Shown here piece after piece: positions 1-8,099 of a DNA stretch of 57,584 bases. A program made the position numbers and the translations under genes. The DNA comes from Gelidibacter pelagius (GTDB lineage Bacteria > Bacteroidota > Bacteroidia > Flavobacteriales > Flavobacteriaceae), in contig NZ_JAGEVG010000022.1 in assembly GCF_017581925.1 (NCBI RefSeq), positions 1 to 57,584 on the forward strand, written 5' to 3'. How positions within the stretch are numbered: the stretch's first letter is position 1; every line of letters begins with the position of its first letter. The notes under the pieces are model-generated. The model was not told where the DNA came from. It worked only from the letters and a program-made list of their open reading frames with translations, and made no database searches.

Positions 1-90
1 CAGAGGAATCCAACGTTTATAGAAAGAATTAACATCCGTGCAGCGACCCTGGAAGGGTCGAACGTTTCAATTTTTATTCATTGCAAGTGC
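1..90. repeat. Palindromic intergenic element (hairpin)
   Basis: The sequence has a perfect 7-bp stem, CGACCCT-gga-AGGGTCG, at about 44-60. It is flanked by two AACGTTT motifs (about 12-18 and 60-66). The layout looks like one copy of a dispersed palindromic repeat of the REP type. Nothing in it codes for protein. Only one copy is visible here, so its repeated nature is inferred. Confidence 0.4.
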
Positions 91-129
91 CAATTGTCAA
101 TAATCTTTTCACATCAATTATAAAATAAG

Positions 130-149
130 CTTTCAATAATTATTGAAAG
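130..149. promoter_or_regulatory. Operator palindrome upstream of the GbsR-like regulator
   Basis: CTTTCAATAATTATTGAAAG is a perfect 20-bp palindrome. It covers the likely -33 region of the regulator's own promoter. An 8-of-10 matching relative lies at 696-715 before the next gene. Winged-helix regulators of this family bind as dimers to such palindromes, so autoregulation is the natural inference. Confidence 0.7.
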
Positions 150-163
150 TTTAAAAATTATCA

Positions 164-171
164 TATATTTG
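164..171 (+). promoter_or_regulatory. Bacteroidota -7 box (TATATTTG) for the GbsR-like gene
   Basis: TATATTTG matches the Bacteroidota -7 consensus TAnnTTTG. A TTG at 143-145 inside the palindrome could serve as the -33 element. The start codon at 176 is only 5 bases past this box, so transcription would start on or right beside the ATG, giving a leaderless or nearly leaderless message. Confidence 0.6.
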
Positions 172-175
172 TGTC

Positions 176-679
176 ATGGAATATCAAGAAGCAAAAGAAA
201 AATTCATTAGTACCTGGGGAAGCCTCGGTACACTTTGGGGCATTAATAAAGCGATGGCCCAGATTCAAGCCTTACTTTTTATTTCAACAAAGCCTTTGTC
301 CATGGAAGATATTATGGAGCAACTTCAAATATCTCGCGGTAATACCAGTATGAATTTACGTCAACTGATGGATTGGGGAATTGTCACCAAAGAATTAATT
401 CCAGGAGAGCGTAAAGAATATTTTACCACAGAAAAAGATGTACAGGAATTGGCGCGCATTATCGCCAAAGAAAGAAGCAGACGGGAAATCCAGCCCGTCG
501 TAAAAGTGTTAAAGGAGGTCTCGTCGATCAAAGATGATGGCACTGAAAAAACAAAAGAATTGATCAAACAAACCAAGGCCCTTTATGACCTTACCGAAAC
601 TGCTGATGCCATGTTAAACAAAATCGTGAACCAACAACAAAACTGGATTACAAAATCTTTGATAAAATTGATCAAATAA
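176..679 (+). CDS. GbsR/MarR-family transcriptional regulator
   Basis: The 167-residue protein has a winged helix-turn-helix at about residues 38-85: a recognition region with ISRGNTSMNLRQL, then a wing with GERKEYF. A charged helical C-terminus follows and is probably the dimer interface. Length and the SWGSL/LWGINKAMAQIQALL start are typical of GbsR-like (COG1510) regulators. In enterobacteria and Bacillus, members act on osmoprotectant or membrane genes; the ligand here is unknown. The ATG at 176 sits 5 bases after a good -7 box. The perfect palindrome at 130-149 and its relative at 696-715 make it likely that the protein represses itself and the membrane protein gene that follows. Confidence 0.85.
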   Translation: MEYQEAKEKFISTWGSLGTLWGINKAMAQIQALLFISTKPLSMEDIMEQLQISRGNTSMNLRQLMDWGIVTKELIPGERKEYFTTEKDVQELARIIAKERSRREIQPVVKVLKEVSSIKDDGTEKTKELIKQTKALYDLTETADAMLNKIVNQQQNWITKSLIKLIK

Positions 680-695
680 AAAAATTTACAATATA

Positions 696-715
696 CTTTC
701 AATAATTTCTGAAAG
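696..715. promoter_or_regulatory. Second operator palindrome (imperfect)
   Basis: CTTTCAATAATTTCTGAAAG is an imperfect palindrome of the same length and half-site as the one at 130-149. It ends 15 bases before the start of the membrane protein gene at 731. Two such sites flanking the regulator gene suggest a local regulon of the GbsR-like protein. Confidence 0.6.
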
Positions 716-730
716 TTTCAAATAATCGAT

Positions 731-1168
731 ATGAAGTTAATATTCCGTTTAAATATTCTTGCGATAGGTTTACCAATTCTACTCGGATTAGTGGGAACTA
801 TTTTCAATATTTTTCTATTCTACGCACTGCTTTCAACTATGCTTACAGGCTTAATTCAAGTTGTTTTAGGAATTTACCTGTTGTTTATTCAGCCAAAAGA
901 CAAACATGTAAAAATATATCTTGCCAGTGTCATCGTCTTCTTTTTATTCTGGATAGTTGTTGGTAACAGTCATTTAGACATGGGCAATTTTATTTTAGCT
1001 TTTGTCGCAATCCCTGCTCTATTGGCAATTTATCTTACAATAATCATCTCTAAAAAAATGGATTTACGAGCTCCCCAAAGCAAAGTGGAACAACCTCACT
1101 CAACAAAACATATAGAAATAGGTGATAAAAATCAAGAACCTCAGAACAACTCCTCTAAGTATAAATAA
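731..1168 (+). CDS. Small four-helix membrane protein, unknown function
   Basis: The 145-residue protein has about four hydrophobic segments (roughly residues 8-30, 33-52, 60-77 and 85-107), then a polar tail rich in K, Q, N and S. I do not recognise a family. It starts 51 bases after the regulator gene and lies directly behind the second operator, so it is the most direct candidate target of the GbsR-like protein. Regulators of this class often control membrane-stress or osmolyte functions, but the sequence gives no substrate. It is followed after about 70 bases by the TIGR01777 oxidoreductase on the same strand and may be co-transcribed with it. Confidence 0.7.
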   Translation: MKLIFRLNILAIGLPILLGLVGTIFNIFLFYALLSTMLTGLIQVVLGIYLLFIQPKDKHVKIYLASVIVFFLFWIVVGNSHLDMGNFILAFVAIPALLAIYLTIIISKKMDLRAPQSKVEQPHSTKHIEIGDKNQEPQNNSSKYK

Positions 1169-1239
1169 AAAATAACCCTTTAGATCAAGAAAAATATCGA
1201 CGTATTAAAACCCATTGATGGGAATAAAAAGCAGATAAA

Positions 1240-2142
1240 ATGAAAAGCTTAATAATTGCAGGCGGAAGTGGCTTTTTAGGTCAAGTTCTCGAAAACTATT
1301 TCATAGAAAAAGGCTATTCGGTAACCATACTAACAAGACATCCTAAAAGAGAAAACAACATCTATTGGAATGCTAAAGACTTAGGAGAATGGACAAAGGT
1401 CTTGGAGCATGCAGATATCCTTATTAATTTGACAGGACAATCGGTGGATTGTAGATATACTGAAGCCAATAAAAAACTAATATATGACTCAAGAATAGAC
1501 GCCACCAATATCTTGGGACAGGCTATCAATTTATGCGAACATCCTCCAAAACTTTGGATGAATGCCTCCACATCCACCATTTATGATCATTCGCTAATAA
1601 GAGAAAACGATGAAGAAACGGGTATCATTGGCGATGATTTCTCTATGAATATAGCCAAATCATGGGAACACGCATTTTACGCCATCACCAATACGAGGAC
1701 TCGAAAAATAGCGCTTCGTACAGCTATCGTAATTGGCAAACATGGCGGTGCGCTTATCCCACTTAAAACATTGACCAAATTTAGATTGGGTGGCACACAA
1801 GGCTCAGGCAATCAGAAAGTGAGTTGGATCCATGAAGAGGATTTTGTAAGCGCTGTCGACTTTTTAACTAATCACTCTGAACTTTCAGGAAATTTCAACC
1901 TCTGTGTCCCAAAACCAACGGACAATAAGACCCTGATGCTGACCTTAAGAAAAACCATGAGGATCTCTATTGGAATTTCACATCCTGAATGGCTCTTAAC
2001 TTTCGGAGCAAAACTTATAGGGACTGAAACTGAACTAATTCTCAAAAGCAGAAATGTGATTCCCAAACGTCTATTGGAAAATGGTTTCAAATTTAATTAC
2101 GAAAACATCCAAAACGCTTTAGTTAATTTGATCAACTATTAA
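1240..2142 (+). CDS. TIGR01777-family NAD(P)-binding epimerase/oxidoreductase
   Basis: The 300-residue protein starts with a Rossmann NAD(P)-binding motif, GGSGFLG, at residues 8-14. An extended-SDR body follows, with NASTSTIY near residue 110 where these enzymes carry the catalytic Ser/Tyr region. The C-terminal stretch at about 250-298 (PEWLL, ELILKSRNVIPKRLLENGF) is typical of the DUF1731 tail of this family (YfcH-like). Substrates of the family are not well established. It follows the membrane protein gene by about 70 bases and precedes an ECF sigma factor, so it may belong to a stress-response group. Confidence 0.88.
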   Translation: MKSLIIAGGSGFLGQVLENYFIEKGYSVTILTRHPKRENNIYWNAKDLGEWTKVLEHADILINLTGQSVDCRYTEANKKLIYDSRIDATNILGQAINLCEHPPKLWMNASTSTIYDHSLIRENDEETGIIGDDFSMNIAKSWEHAFYAITNTRTRKIALRTAIVIGKHGGALIPLKTLTKFRLGGTQGSGNQKVSWIHEEDFVSAVDFLTNHSELSGNFNLCVPKPTDNKTLMLTLRKTMRISIGISHPEWLLTFGAKLIGTETELILKSRNVIPKRLLENGFKFNYENIQNALVNLINY

Positions 2143-2154
2143 GATTTATTTACT

Positions 2155-2162
2155 TAATTTTG
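2155..2162 (+). promoter_or_regulatory. -7 box for the ECF sigma gene
   Basis: TAATTTTG fits TAnnTTTG and lies 22 bases before the ATG at 2184. No good -33 TTG lies at the usual distance, so the promoter may be weak or need another factor. Confidence 0.4.
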
Positions 2163-2183
2163 ATATAAATTGCTATAAAACAG

Positions 2184-2741
2184 ATGCCAAATCATCAAAT
2201 CAACCCTAATAGGTGGATTGAACTTTATTCGGATTATCTCTTTAATTACACGATCAGCCGGGTCAATGACCGCGAAATTGCTAAAGATATCATCCAGGAT
2301 ACTTTTTTCGCCGGCTTAAAGTCTATGAAAAATTTCAAAGGCGAAGCCAGCGAACGTACTTGGCTTATTTCTATCTTAAAACGAAAAATTATCGATTATT
2401 ATAGAAAAATTAATTCCAAGAAAGGTCAAGCCGAAGTTCGAATGACGTACAATACCGATGAAAACGAAGGGGATTGGCTTGAAGAACGCGTGGAAGACAT
2501 GACTTATTTAAATGCTCAGGACATTCTTGAAAATACAGAGCTTGGTGATGCCATTTACGATTGTATGAGTAAACTATCAGAAAGACAGGCCACCGTGTTC
2601 AAAATGAAGACCATTTTAAATTATGAAACAGAAACGATTTGTAATGAACTCAACATCACTCCGTCTAACTTATGGGTCATTATTCATCGTGCACGTATAG
2701 CTTTGGCAGAATGCATGGAGAAAAATTGGTTTAAATCATAG
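2184..2741 (+). CDS. ECF-type RNA polymerase sigma-70 factor
   Basis: The 185-residue protein has region 2 at about residues 10-75 (DIIQDTFFAGLKSMKNFKG, then WLISILKRKIIDYYRK). Region 4 is at about 125-180 (LSERQATVFKMKTI, ICNELNITPSNLWVIIHRAR). This is the layout of small sigma factors that redirect RNA polymerase to a limited stress regulon. Two bases after its stop begins a small protein that looks like a divergent anti-sigma factor, the usual partner arrangement. The inducing signal cannot be read from the sequence. Some Bacteroidota place TIGR01777 oxidoreductases in light or oxidative-stress clusters, which is a weak hint. Confidence 0.92.
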   Translation: MPNHQINPNRWIELYSDYLFNYTISRVNDREIAKDIIQDTFFAGLKSMKNFKGEASERTWLISILKRKIIDYYRKINSKKGQAEVRMTYNTDENEGDWLEERVEDMTYLNAQDILENTELGDAIYDCMSKLSERQATVFKMKTILNYETETICNELNITPSNLWVIIHRARIALAECMEKNWFKS

Positions 2742-2743
2742 CA

Positions 2744-2998
2744 ATGTTAAGATTATTTATTATTTCAAAAGAAGAAGCATTTCATATTTGTGACAAGTCA
2801 CAATATCGTGAATCGACCATATGGGAAAAACTCAAACTAAGCTTCAGGTATCTTTGGTGCCGTGCCACACGATTATACGTCAACAGAAACACCAAATTGA
2901 CAAAGACGCTAAAATCTTCCAACTTAGAATGTTTAGAGTACAGCGAACGTAAACTTATGGAAGACCGTTTAAACGAACAGTTAAAAAACCAAGTGTAA
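2744..2998 (+). CDS. Small anti-sigma-factor-like protein, degenerate zinc motif
   Basis: The 84-residue basic protein starts 2 bases after the ECF sigma gene, so the two are surely co-transcribed. The beginning (EEAFHICDKSQYRES, then WEKLKLSFRYLWCRATRLY) resembles small zinc-binding proteins found after ECF sigma genes in Flavobacteriaceae. Those normally carry an H-x3-C-x2-C motif; here the matching segment reads RYLWCRAT, keeping one Cys and losing the His and second Cys. It may be a zinc-independent or decayed anti-sigma factor. Its last 18 bases overlap the convergent gene that ends at 2981. Confidence 0.7.
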   Translation: MLRLFIISKEEAFHICDKSQYRESTIWEKLKLSFRYLWCRATRLYVNRNTKLTKTLKSSNLECLEYSERKLMEDRLNEQLKNQV

Positions 2999-3811
2999 GA
3001 CCAACCAAACTATCGGTACACTTTCTACCCAAAAAGAACTGTAATAATCGCTCCTTTTTTTATCGGCAAATACTATAAACAGACAGGTTATCAATGTAAC
3101 CGTCAAGGTTAACACCATCAGTTTCTGGCTCAATTCGTCCTTTAAAAACTCCAGTATCAAAAAAACCATGCCCACCAAAACTCCCATAATCTTTGTGTTT
3201 TTGATTCCTATTTTCTGAGGAATCGTAGCCAACTTCAAACTGTCATATTTCAAATCTCTTATTTCAAAAGGCAACATCAAAAGCATGACCAATAAAAATC
3301 GTTGAATTGAGGTAAGCCAAACATCCCAACTAAACACCCCATTTTTATCCAATACGGGAAGCAAAACAGTGACTCCAGCCCAGACCATGGCAATCACATA
3401 CACTTTCAAACCGCCAATGTTTCTAAGGTTTTTTTGCTGATCCACAAAATACCGTTTCGGCAAAAAAGGAATGGCATACAAAAATGTAACCACTCCAAAA
3501 ACAGCGATATAAACAATCGTTTTAGGCTTTAATTGCCACATAAACCAAAGCATCAAAAGGAAACACACCAATGAAAATACTTGAACAACTTTCAACCATC
3601 TTGCCAGTCTCCGATGGTGAAACTTTGCCATTCCAAAATACTTCACAAAATTATAACCCGTAATCGTAGAAAAAAAGACAAAGCAGAACAAAGGCCAATC
3701 TGCTGGCAAATGAAGTTCCAACATGGTCACATAAGTCATGGAAAACACAGCCAAGGCCACGTGAATGCTACTATTGATATAAAAATCAAACAAAGGCTTA
3801 ACCCTCTTCAT
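2981..3811 (-). CDS. UbiA-like polytopic membrane protein
   Basis: The 276-residue protein has seven to nine predicted membrane helices. Its EIRDLKYD motif at about residue 184 matches the second Asp-rich motif (DxxxD) of UbiA prenyltransferases. The first motif, normally NDxxDxxxD, is reduced to GYNFVKYF near residue 52, which keeps the Asn but not the aspartates. UbiA enzymes move prenyl chains onto aromatic acceptors for quinones, haem or lipids. With one motif missing, catalysis is uncertain. The gene stands alone on the minus strand, divergent from gcvP and convergent with the anti-sigma-like gene. Confidence 0.65.
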   Translation of the reverse strand: MKRVKPLFDFYINSSIHVALAVFSMTYVTMLELHLPADWPLFCFVFFSTITGYNFVKYFGMAKFHHRRLARWLKVVQVFSLVCFLLMLWFMWQLKPKTIVYIAVFGVVTFLYAIPFLPKRYFVDQQKNLRNIGGLKVYVIAMVWAGVTVLLPVLDKNGVFSWDVWLTSIQRFLLVMLLMLPFEIRDLKYDSLKLATIPQKIGIKNTKIMGVLVGMVFLILEFLKDELSQKLMVLTLTVTLITCLFIVFADKKRSDYYSSFWVESVPIVWLVLHLVF

Positions 3812-3897
3812 CTTACAAAAATAAGCATTGTGTTAATAAGACCTTCAATTGGTTAAAAACTTTAGATTTCGTTAACTAAAAATGGCCAATTTTTGCG

Positions 3898-3905
3898 TAA
3901 ATTCG
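3898..3905 (+). promoter_or_regulatory. Possible -7 box for gcvP
   Basis: TAAATTCG is close to TAnnTTTG and lies 93 bases before the gcvP ATG. No -33 box is convincing. The leader holds a small hairpin (TTCAC/GTGAA, about 3960-3978) but no glycine riboswitch that I can recognise. Confidence 0.3.
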
Positions 3906-3998
3906 CGGTTGTAAAAAAGCACCTCATTTCCATAGAATCACAGGAGCTTATTAATTGAATTTCACGCGCAGGTGTGAATCTAACACAACACTATCTTA

Positions 3999-6848
3999 AT
4001 GAATACAAACAGTTTTGCTCTTCGCCATATTGGTCCAGACGAAAGTGACCAAAATTTAATGCTCAAAGCCATTGGAGTGGACAGCTTAGATCAATTGATC
4101 TACGAAACAGTTCCCGACAATATCCGATTGAAAAACGGACTGAAGCTCGATCCACCAATGTCTGAGTATGAATACAACAATCATATTCATGAGCTTTCAA
4201 AAAAGAATAAAATCTTCAAATCATATATCGGCTTAGGCTACCATCCTACCATTGTTCCTGCGGTTATTCAGCGCAACGTTTTGGAAAATCCAGGTTGGTA
4301 TACAGCCTATACGCCTTATCAAGCTGAAATTGCACAAGGACGATTGGAAGCGCTCTTAAACTTTCAAACCATGGTCACCGATTTGACCGGTATGGAAATT
4401 GCCAATGCCTCTTTACTTGATGAAAGTACAGCGGCCGCAGAAGCCATGAGCCTCCTATTTGCCGTTCGTGAGCGAGATCAAAAGAAAGATAACGTTAATA
4501 AGTTTTTTGTTTCTGACGCTATTTTACCACAAACCTTGTCCTTATTACAAACCAGATCTGCACCTATTGGCATTGAGCTGGTCATTGGAAATGAAGATGA
4601 ATTTAGTTTTTCATCTGAATTTTTCGGTGCGATTTTACAGTATCCGGGAAAAGATGGCTTGGTAAGCGACATCAAATCATTCATAGAAAAAGCAAATGCA
4701 AATCAAATAAAAGTAGCGGTCGCTGCGGATATTTTAAGCTTGGTAAAATTGGAAGCTCCAGGTAAATTTGGTGCTGACGTCGTTGTTGGAACGACTCAAC
4801 GCTTCGGAATTCCTATGGGATATGGAGGTCCACATGCTGCCTATTTTGCCACTAAGGACGAATACAAACGTGATTTGCCAGGTCGTATTATTGGGGTGAC
4901 CAAAGATATGAATGGGAATAGAGCCTTACGTATGGCCTTACAAACACGTGAGCAACATATTAAACGCGATAGAGCAACGTCTAATATTTGTACCGCACAA
5001 GTATTATTAGCGGTTATGGCAGCAATGTACGCGGTTTATCACGGCCCGAAAGGCTTACAGTTTATTGCTTCTAAAGTTCACAATACAGCGTCAAGCGTAG
5101 CAAAGGCATTGAACCAATTGGGCTACAAACAAAAAAATGCATCATTTTTTGATACGATTAACATTGAGGCCAATGCCGATGCAATAAAAACCATAGCGGA
5201 GCGTCATGAAGTAAATTTCAACTATCCAAATGCAGATACCGTAACGATTTCCATCAACGAAACAACCTCATTAAAAGATGCCAACGAAATCATCGCTATT
5301 TTCGCTGAGAACCGCCAAAAAGATACAATTGTCCTAACAGAAATTGAAGCTGCCAATAATATAGATAAAAATTTACAGCGTGAGTCGGAATTTATGACCA
5401 TGGAGGTGTTCAACAAACACCATTCTGAAACGGAGTTGATGCGATACATCAAAATGTTGGAGCGCAAAGATTTATCATTAAACCATTCCATGATTCCTTT
5501 GGGCTCTTGTACAATGAAACTAAACGCTGCCGCAGAAATGCTGCCATTGAGTTGGCCTAATTGGGGCACCGTTCATCCGTTTTGTCCAGTTGAGCAAGCA
5601 GAAGGTTATCACATCGTTTTAAAAGCTTTGGAGGACCAACTGACTGAAATCACAGGTTTTGCTGGCACATCCTTGCAACCAAATTCTGGTGCCCAAGGTG
5701 AGTTTGCAGGTTTAATGGTAATCAAAGCGTATCATGAATCCCGCAATGAAGGCCATCGTAACATTTGTTTGATACCATCTTCCGCACATGGTACCAATCC
5801 TGCAAGCGCAGTGATGGCAGGAATGAAAGTGGTCGTGACTAAATCTACAGAAGAAGGCAATATTGACGTTGACGATTTACGCGAAAAAGCGCTTAAGCAT
5901 AAAGATAATTTATCGTGTTTGATGGTAACCTATCCATCAACCCATGGTGTTTATGAGTCTGCCATTAAGGAAATCACCCAAATTATTCATGATAACGGCG
6001 GTCAAGTCTATATGGATGGCGCCAATATGAACGCTCAAGTCGGCTTGACAAATCCAGGAAACATTGGCGCGGACGTATGTCATCTCAATTTGCACAAAAC
6101 ATTTGCCATTCCACACGGTGGTGGTGGACCAGGTGTTGGTCCAATTTGCGTAGCCGAACAATTAGTGCCGTTTTTACCAGGAAACCCAATCATCAAAACA
6201 GGTGGAGAGAAAGCGATCACGGCTATTTCTGGTGCACCTTTTGGTTCTTCATTGGTGTGCTTGATTTCCTATGGTTATATCAAGATGTTAGGTGCTGAAG
6301 GATTGACCAAAGCAACCCAAACAGCCATTTTAAATGCCAACTATATCAAGCAACGCTTGCAAGGGCAGTTTGATACTTTATATTCTGGAGAACGCGGACG
6401 CGCAGCCCACGAAATGATTGTGGATTGCCGACCTTTTAAAGACAATGGTATTGAAGTTAGCGACATTGCAAAACGCTTGATGGACTATGGATTCCATGCA
6501 CCAACAGTTTCCTTCCCAGTAGCAGGGACATTGATGATAGAGCCTACCGAAAGTGAAAGCAAGGACGAAATGGATCGCTTTTGTGACGCCATGATTTCGA
6601 TTAGAAAAGAAATTGACCAAGCCTCCAAAGATGATCCAAATAACGTGCTTAAAAATGCACCCCATACTTTGGCGATGTTGACTTCAGATCAGTGGGATTT
6701 TCCATACTCAAGAGAAGCGGCAGCATTTCCGTTGGATTATATCCGAGACAATAAGTTTTGGCCGTCCGTAAGACGTGTAGATGACGCTTATGGCGACAGG
6801 AACCTTATATGTACTTGTGCACCAATTGAAGAATATATGGAAGCTTAA
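3999..6848 (+). CDS. gcvP: Glycine dehydrogenase (decarboxylating), P protein
   Basis: The 949-residue protein is the PLP-dependent P protein of the glycine cleavage system. It decarboxylates glycine and passes the aminomethyl group to lipoylated GcvH. It is the fused single-chain form, with N- and C-terminal halves each like an aminotransferase. The PLP lysine lies in LNLHKTFAIPHGGGGPG at about residue 700, and the RHIGPDE start is typical. Length matches the usual 950 or so. The partners gcvH and gcvT are not in the window. The gene has its own promoter region and is closed by a strong terminator at 6875-6912, so it is probably monocistronic. Confidence 0.98.
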   Translation: MNTNSFALRHIGPDESDQNLMLKAIGVDSLDQLIYETVPDNIRLKNGLKLDPPMSEYEYNNHIHELSKKNKIFKSYIGLGYHPTIVPAVIQRNVLENPGWYTAYTPYQAEIAQGRLEALLNFQTMVTDLTGMEIANASLLDESTAAAEAMSLLFAVRERDQKKDNVNKFFVSDAILPQTLSLLQTRSAPIGIELVIGNEDEFSFSSEFFGAILQYPGKDGLVSDIKSFIEKANANQIKVAVAADILSLVKLEAPGKFGADVVVGTTQRFGIPMGYGGPHAAYFATKDEYKRDLPGRIIGVTKDMNGNRALRMALQTREQHIKRDRATSNICTAQVLLAVMAAMYAVYHGPKGLQFIASKVHNTASSVAKALNQLGYKQKNASFFDTINIEANADAIKTIAERHEVNFNYPNADTVTISINETTSLKDANEIIAIFAENRQKDTIVLTEIEAANNIDKNLQRESEFMTMEVFNKHHSETELMRYIKMLERKDLSLNHSMIPLGSCTMKLNAAAEMLPLSWPNWGTVHPFCPVEQAEGYHIVLKALEDQLTEITGFAGTSLQPNSGAQGEFAGLMVIKAYHESRNEGHRNICLIPSSAHGTNPASAVMAGMKVVVTKSTEEGNIDVDDLREKALKHKDNLSCLMVTYPSTHGVYESAIKEITQIIHDNGGQVYMDGANMNAQVGLTNPGNIGADVCHLNLHKTFAIPHGGGGPGVGPICVAEQLVPFLPGNPIIKTGGEKAITAISGAPFGSSLVCLISYGYIKMLGAEGLTKATQTAILNANYIKQRLQGQFDTLYSGERGRAAHEMIVDCRPFKDNGIEVSDIAKRLMDYGFHAPTVSFPVAGTLMIEPTESESKDEMDRFCDAMISIRKEIDQASKDDPNNVLKNAPHTLAMLTSDQWDFPYSREAAAFPLDYIRDNKFWPSVRRVDDAYGDRNLICTCAPIEEYMEA

Positions 6849-6874
6849 ATCTAAAATCGGTTAAATCATGACCT

Positions 6875-6912
6875 AAAGCGCTCCTTTAATTATTAAATGA
6901 GCGCTTTTTTAT
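6875..6912 (+). terminator. Rho-independent terminator after gcvP
   Basis: AAAGCGCTC at 6875-6883 pairs perfectly with GAGCGCTTT at 6899-6907, and a T run follows. It lies 27 bases past the gcvP stop. Confidence 0.9.
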
Positions 6913-7036
6913 TGATTTTTATTTGTAGCTGCCATATTTTTGATAATTTGGCAAAAATTAACAATAAAGGCCACTATTGGCGACAAACAAAACGAATATT
7001 AAGTACATTAGTAAATTGAATAAAATTTCAAATCAA

Positions 7037-8095
7037 ATGGCGATAAAGATTACAGGCACGGGTAGCTACATACCAAGTACGGTTGAGAAGAATGAAAGTT
7101 TCGGGCAACACCATTTTCTAAATGCTGATGGCTCCAGTTTGCCCCATCCCAATTCGGTAATCATTGAAAAATTCAAAGCGATTACTGGTATTGACGAACG
7201 CCGTTATGCCTATGACCATTTGACCTCTTCGGATCTTGCTTTTTTTGCGGCTGAAAAAGCCATCGCTGATGCCAAAATCGATCCTGAAACTTTGGATTAT
7301 ATCATCATGGCCCATAACTTTGGTGACGTCAAACACAATACCATCCAAACCGATGTGTTGCCATGCTTAGCATCTCGTGTTAAACACAGCTTACGAATCA
7401 AAAGCTCCAAATGCGTCGCCTATGACATCCTTTTTGGTTGTCCGGGATGGATTGAAGGGGTTATACAAGCCAATGCCTTTATCAAGGCAGGAATTGCTAA
7501 AAAATGTCTGGTTATTGGTTCTGAAACGCTTTCCAGAGTGGTGGACAAGCACGATCGTGATTCCATGATTTATAGCGATGGCGCTGGCGCCACAATAGTC
7601 GAGGCGACAGATGATGAAGGTGGGATCTTAGCCCATGAAACCGGGAGCTTTACCTATGATGAAGCTTATTTTTTATATTTTGGAAATTCAAATAACAAAG
7701 ATTTGTGCGCCGATACCCGATACATCAAAATGGACGGTAGAAAAATCTATGAATTTGCACTTAACAATGTGCCTTTGGCCATGAAAACCTGTTTGGACAA
7801 AAGTGGCAAGGACATTAAGGAAGTGAAAAAGATTTTCATCCATCAGGCCAACGAGAAAATGGATGAAGCCATATTAAAGCGTTTTTATAAACTTTATGAT
7901 ACTGAAATTCCTGAAGGCATCATGCCCATGAGCATTCACGAATTGGGAAACAGCTCAGTGGCCACCATTCCCACCTTATTTGATCTGGTCAGAAATAACA
8001 AATTAGAAAACCATTCTCTCACCAAAGGCGACATCATCATGTTTGCCAGCGTCGGTGGTGGCATGCATATCAATGCGATAGTTTATCAATATTAA
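7037..8095 (+). CDS. 3-oxoacyl-ACP synthase III (FabH-like) family protein
   Basis: The thiolase-fold condensing enzyme has 352 residues when started at the ATG at 7037, where the sequence begins MAIKITGTGSYIPS as in the family; an upstream TTG at 6977 would add 20 unlikely residues. The catalytic triad is visible: Cys135 in FGCPGW, His269 in FIHQANEK and Asn305 in ELGNSS. Classical FabH starts fatty acid synthesis from acetyl-CoA and malonyl-ACP. This longer form (usual FabH is about 330) with DILFGCPG is a separate Bacteroidota type, often a second copy, so the true substrate is open. It stands alone between gcvP and the convergent T9SS protein gene. Confidence 0.88.
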   Translation: MAIKITGTGSYIPSTVEKNESFGQHHFLNADGSSLPHPNSVIIEKFKAITGIDERRYAYDHLTSSDLAFFAAEKAIADAKIDPETLDYIIMAHNFGDVKHNTIQTDVLPCLASRVKHSLRIKSSKCVAYDILFGCPGWIEGVIQANAFIKAGIAKKCLVIGSETLSRVVDKHDRDSMIYSDGAGATIVEATDDEGGILAHETGSFTYDEAYFLYFGNSNNKDLCADTRYIKMDGRKIYEFALNNVPLAMKTCLDKSGKDIKEVKKIFIHQANEKMDEAILKRFYKLYDTEIPEGIMPMSIHELGNSSVATIPTLFDLVRNNKLENHSLTKGDIIMFASVGGGMHINAIVYQY

Positions 8096-8099
8096 GAAG

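Noticed and set aside
3906-3998. Glycine riboswitch before gcvP
   Set aside because: Only a weak 5-bp hairpin is present; the conserved core of the aptamer is not seen.
5222-5569. 115-codon frame on the minus strand within gcvP
   Set aside because: It lies wholly opposite a highly conserved gene, and nothing suggests translation.
6977-7036. TTG start 20 codons upstream of the FabH-like gene
   Set aside because: The family sequence begins at the ATG at 7037 and the added residues are low-quality coding sequence.
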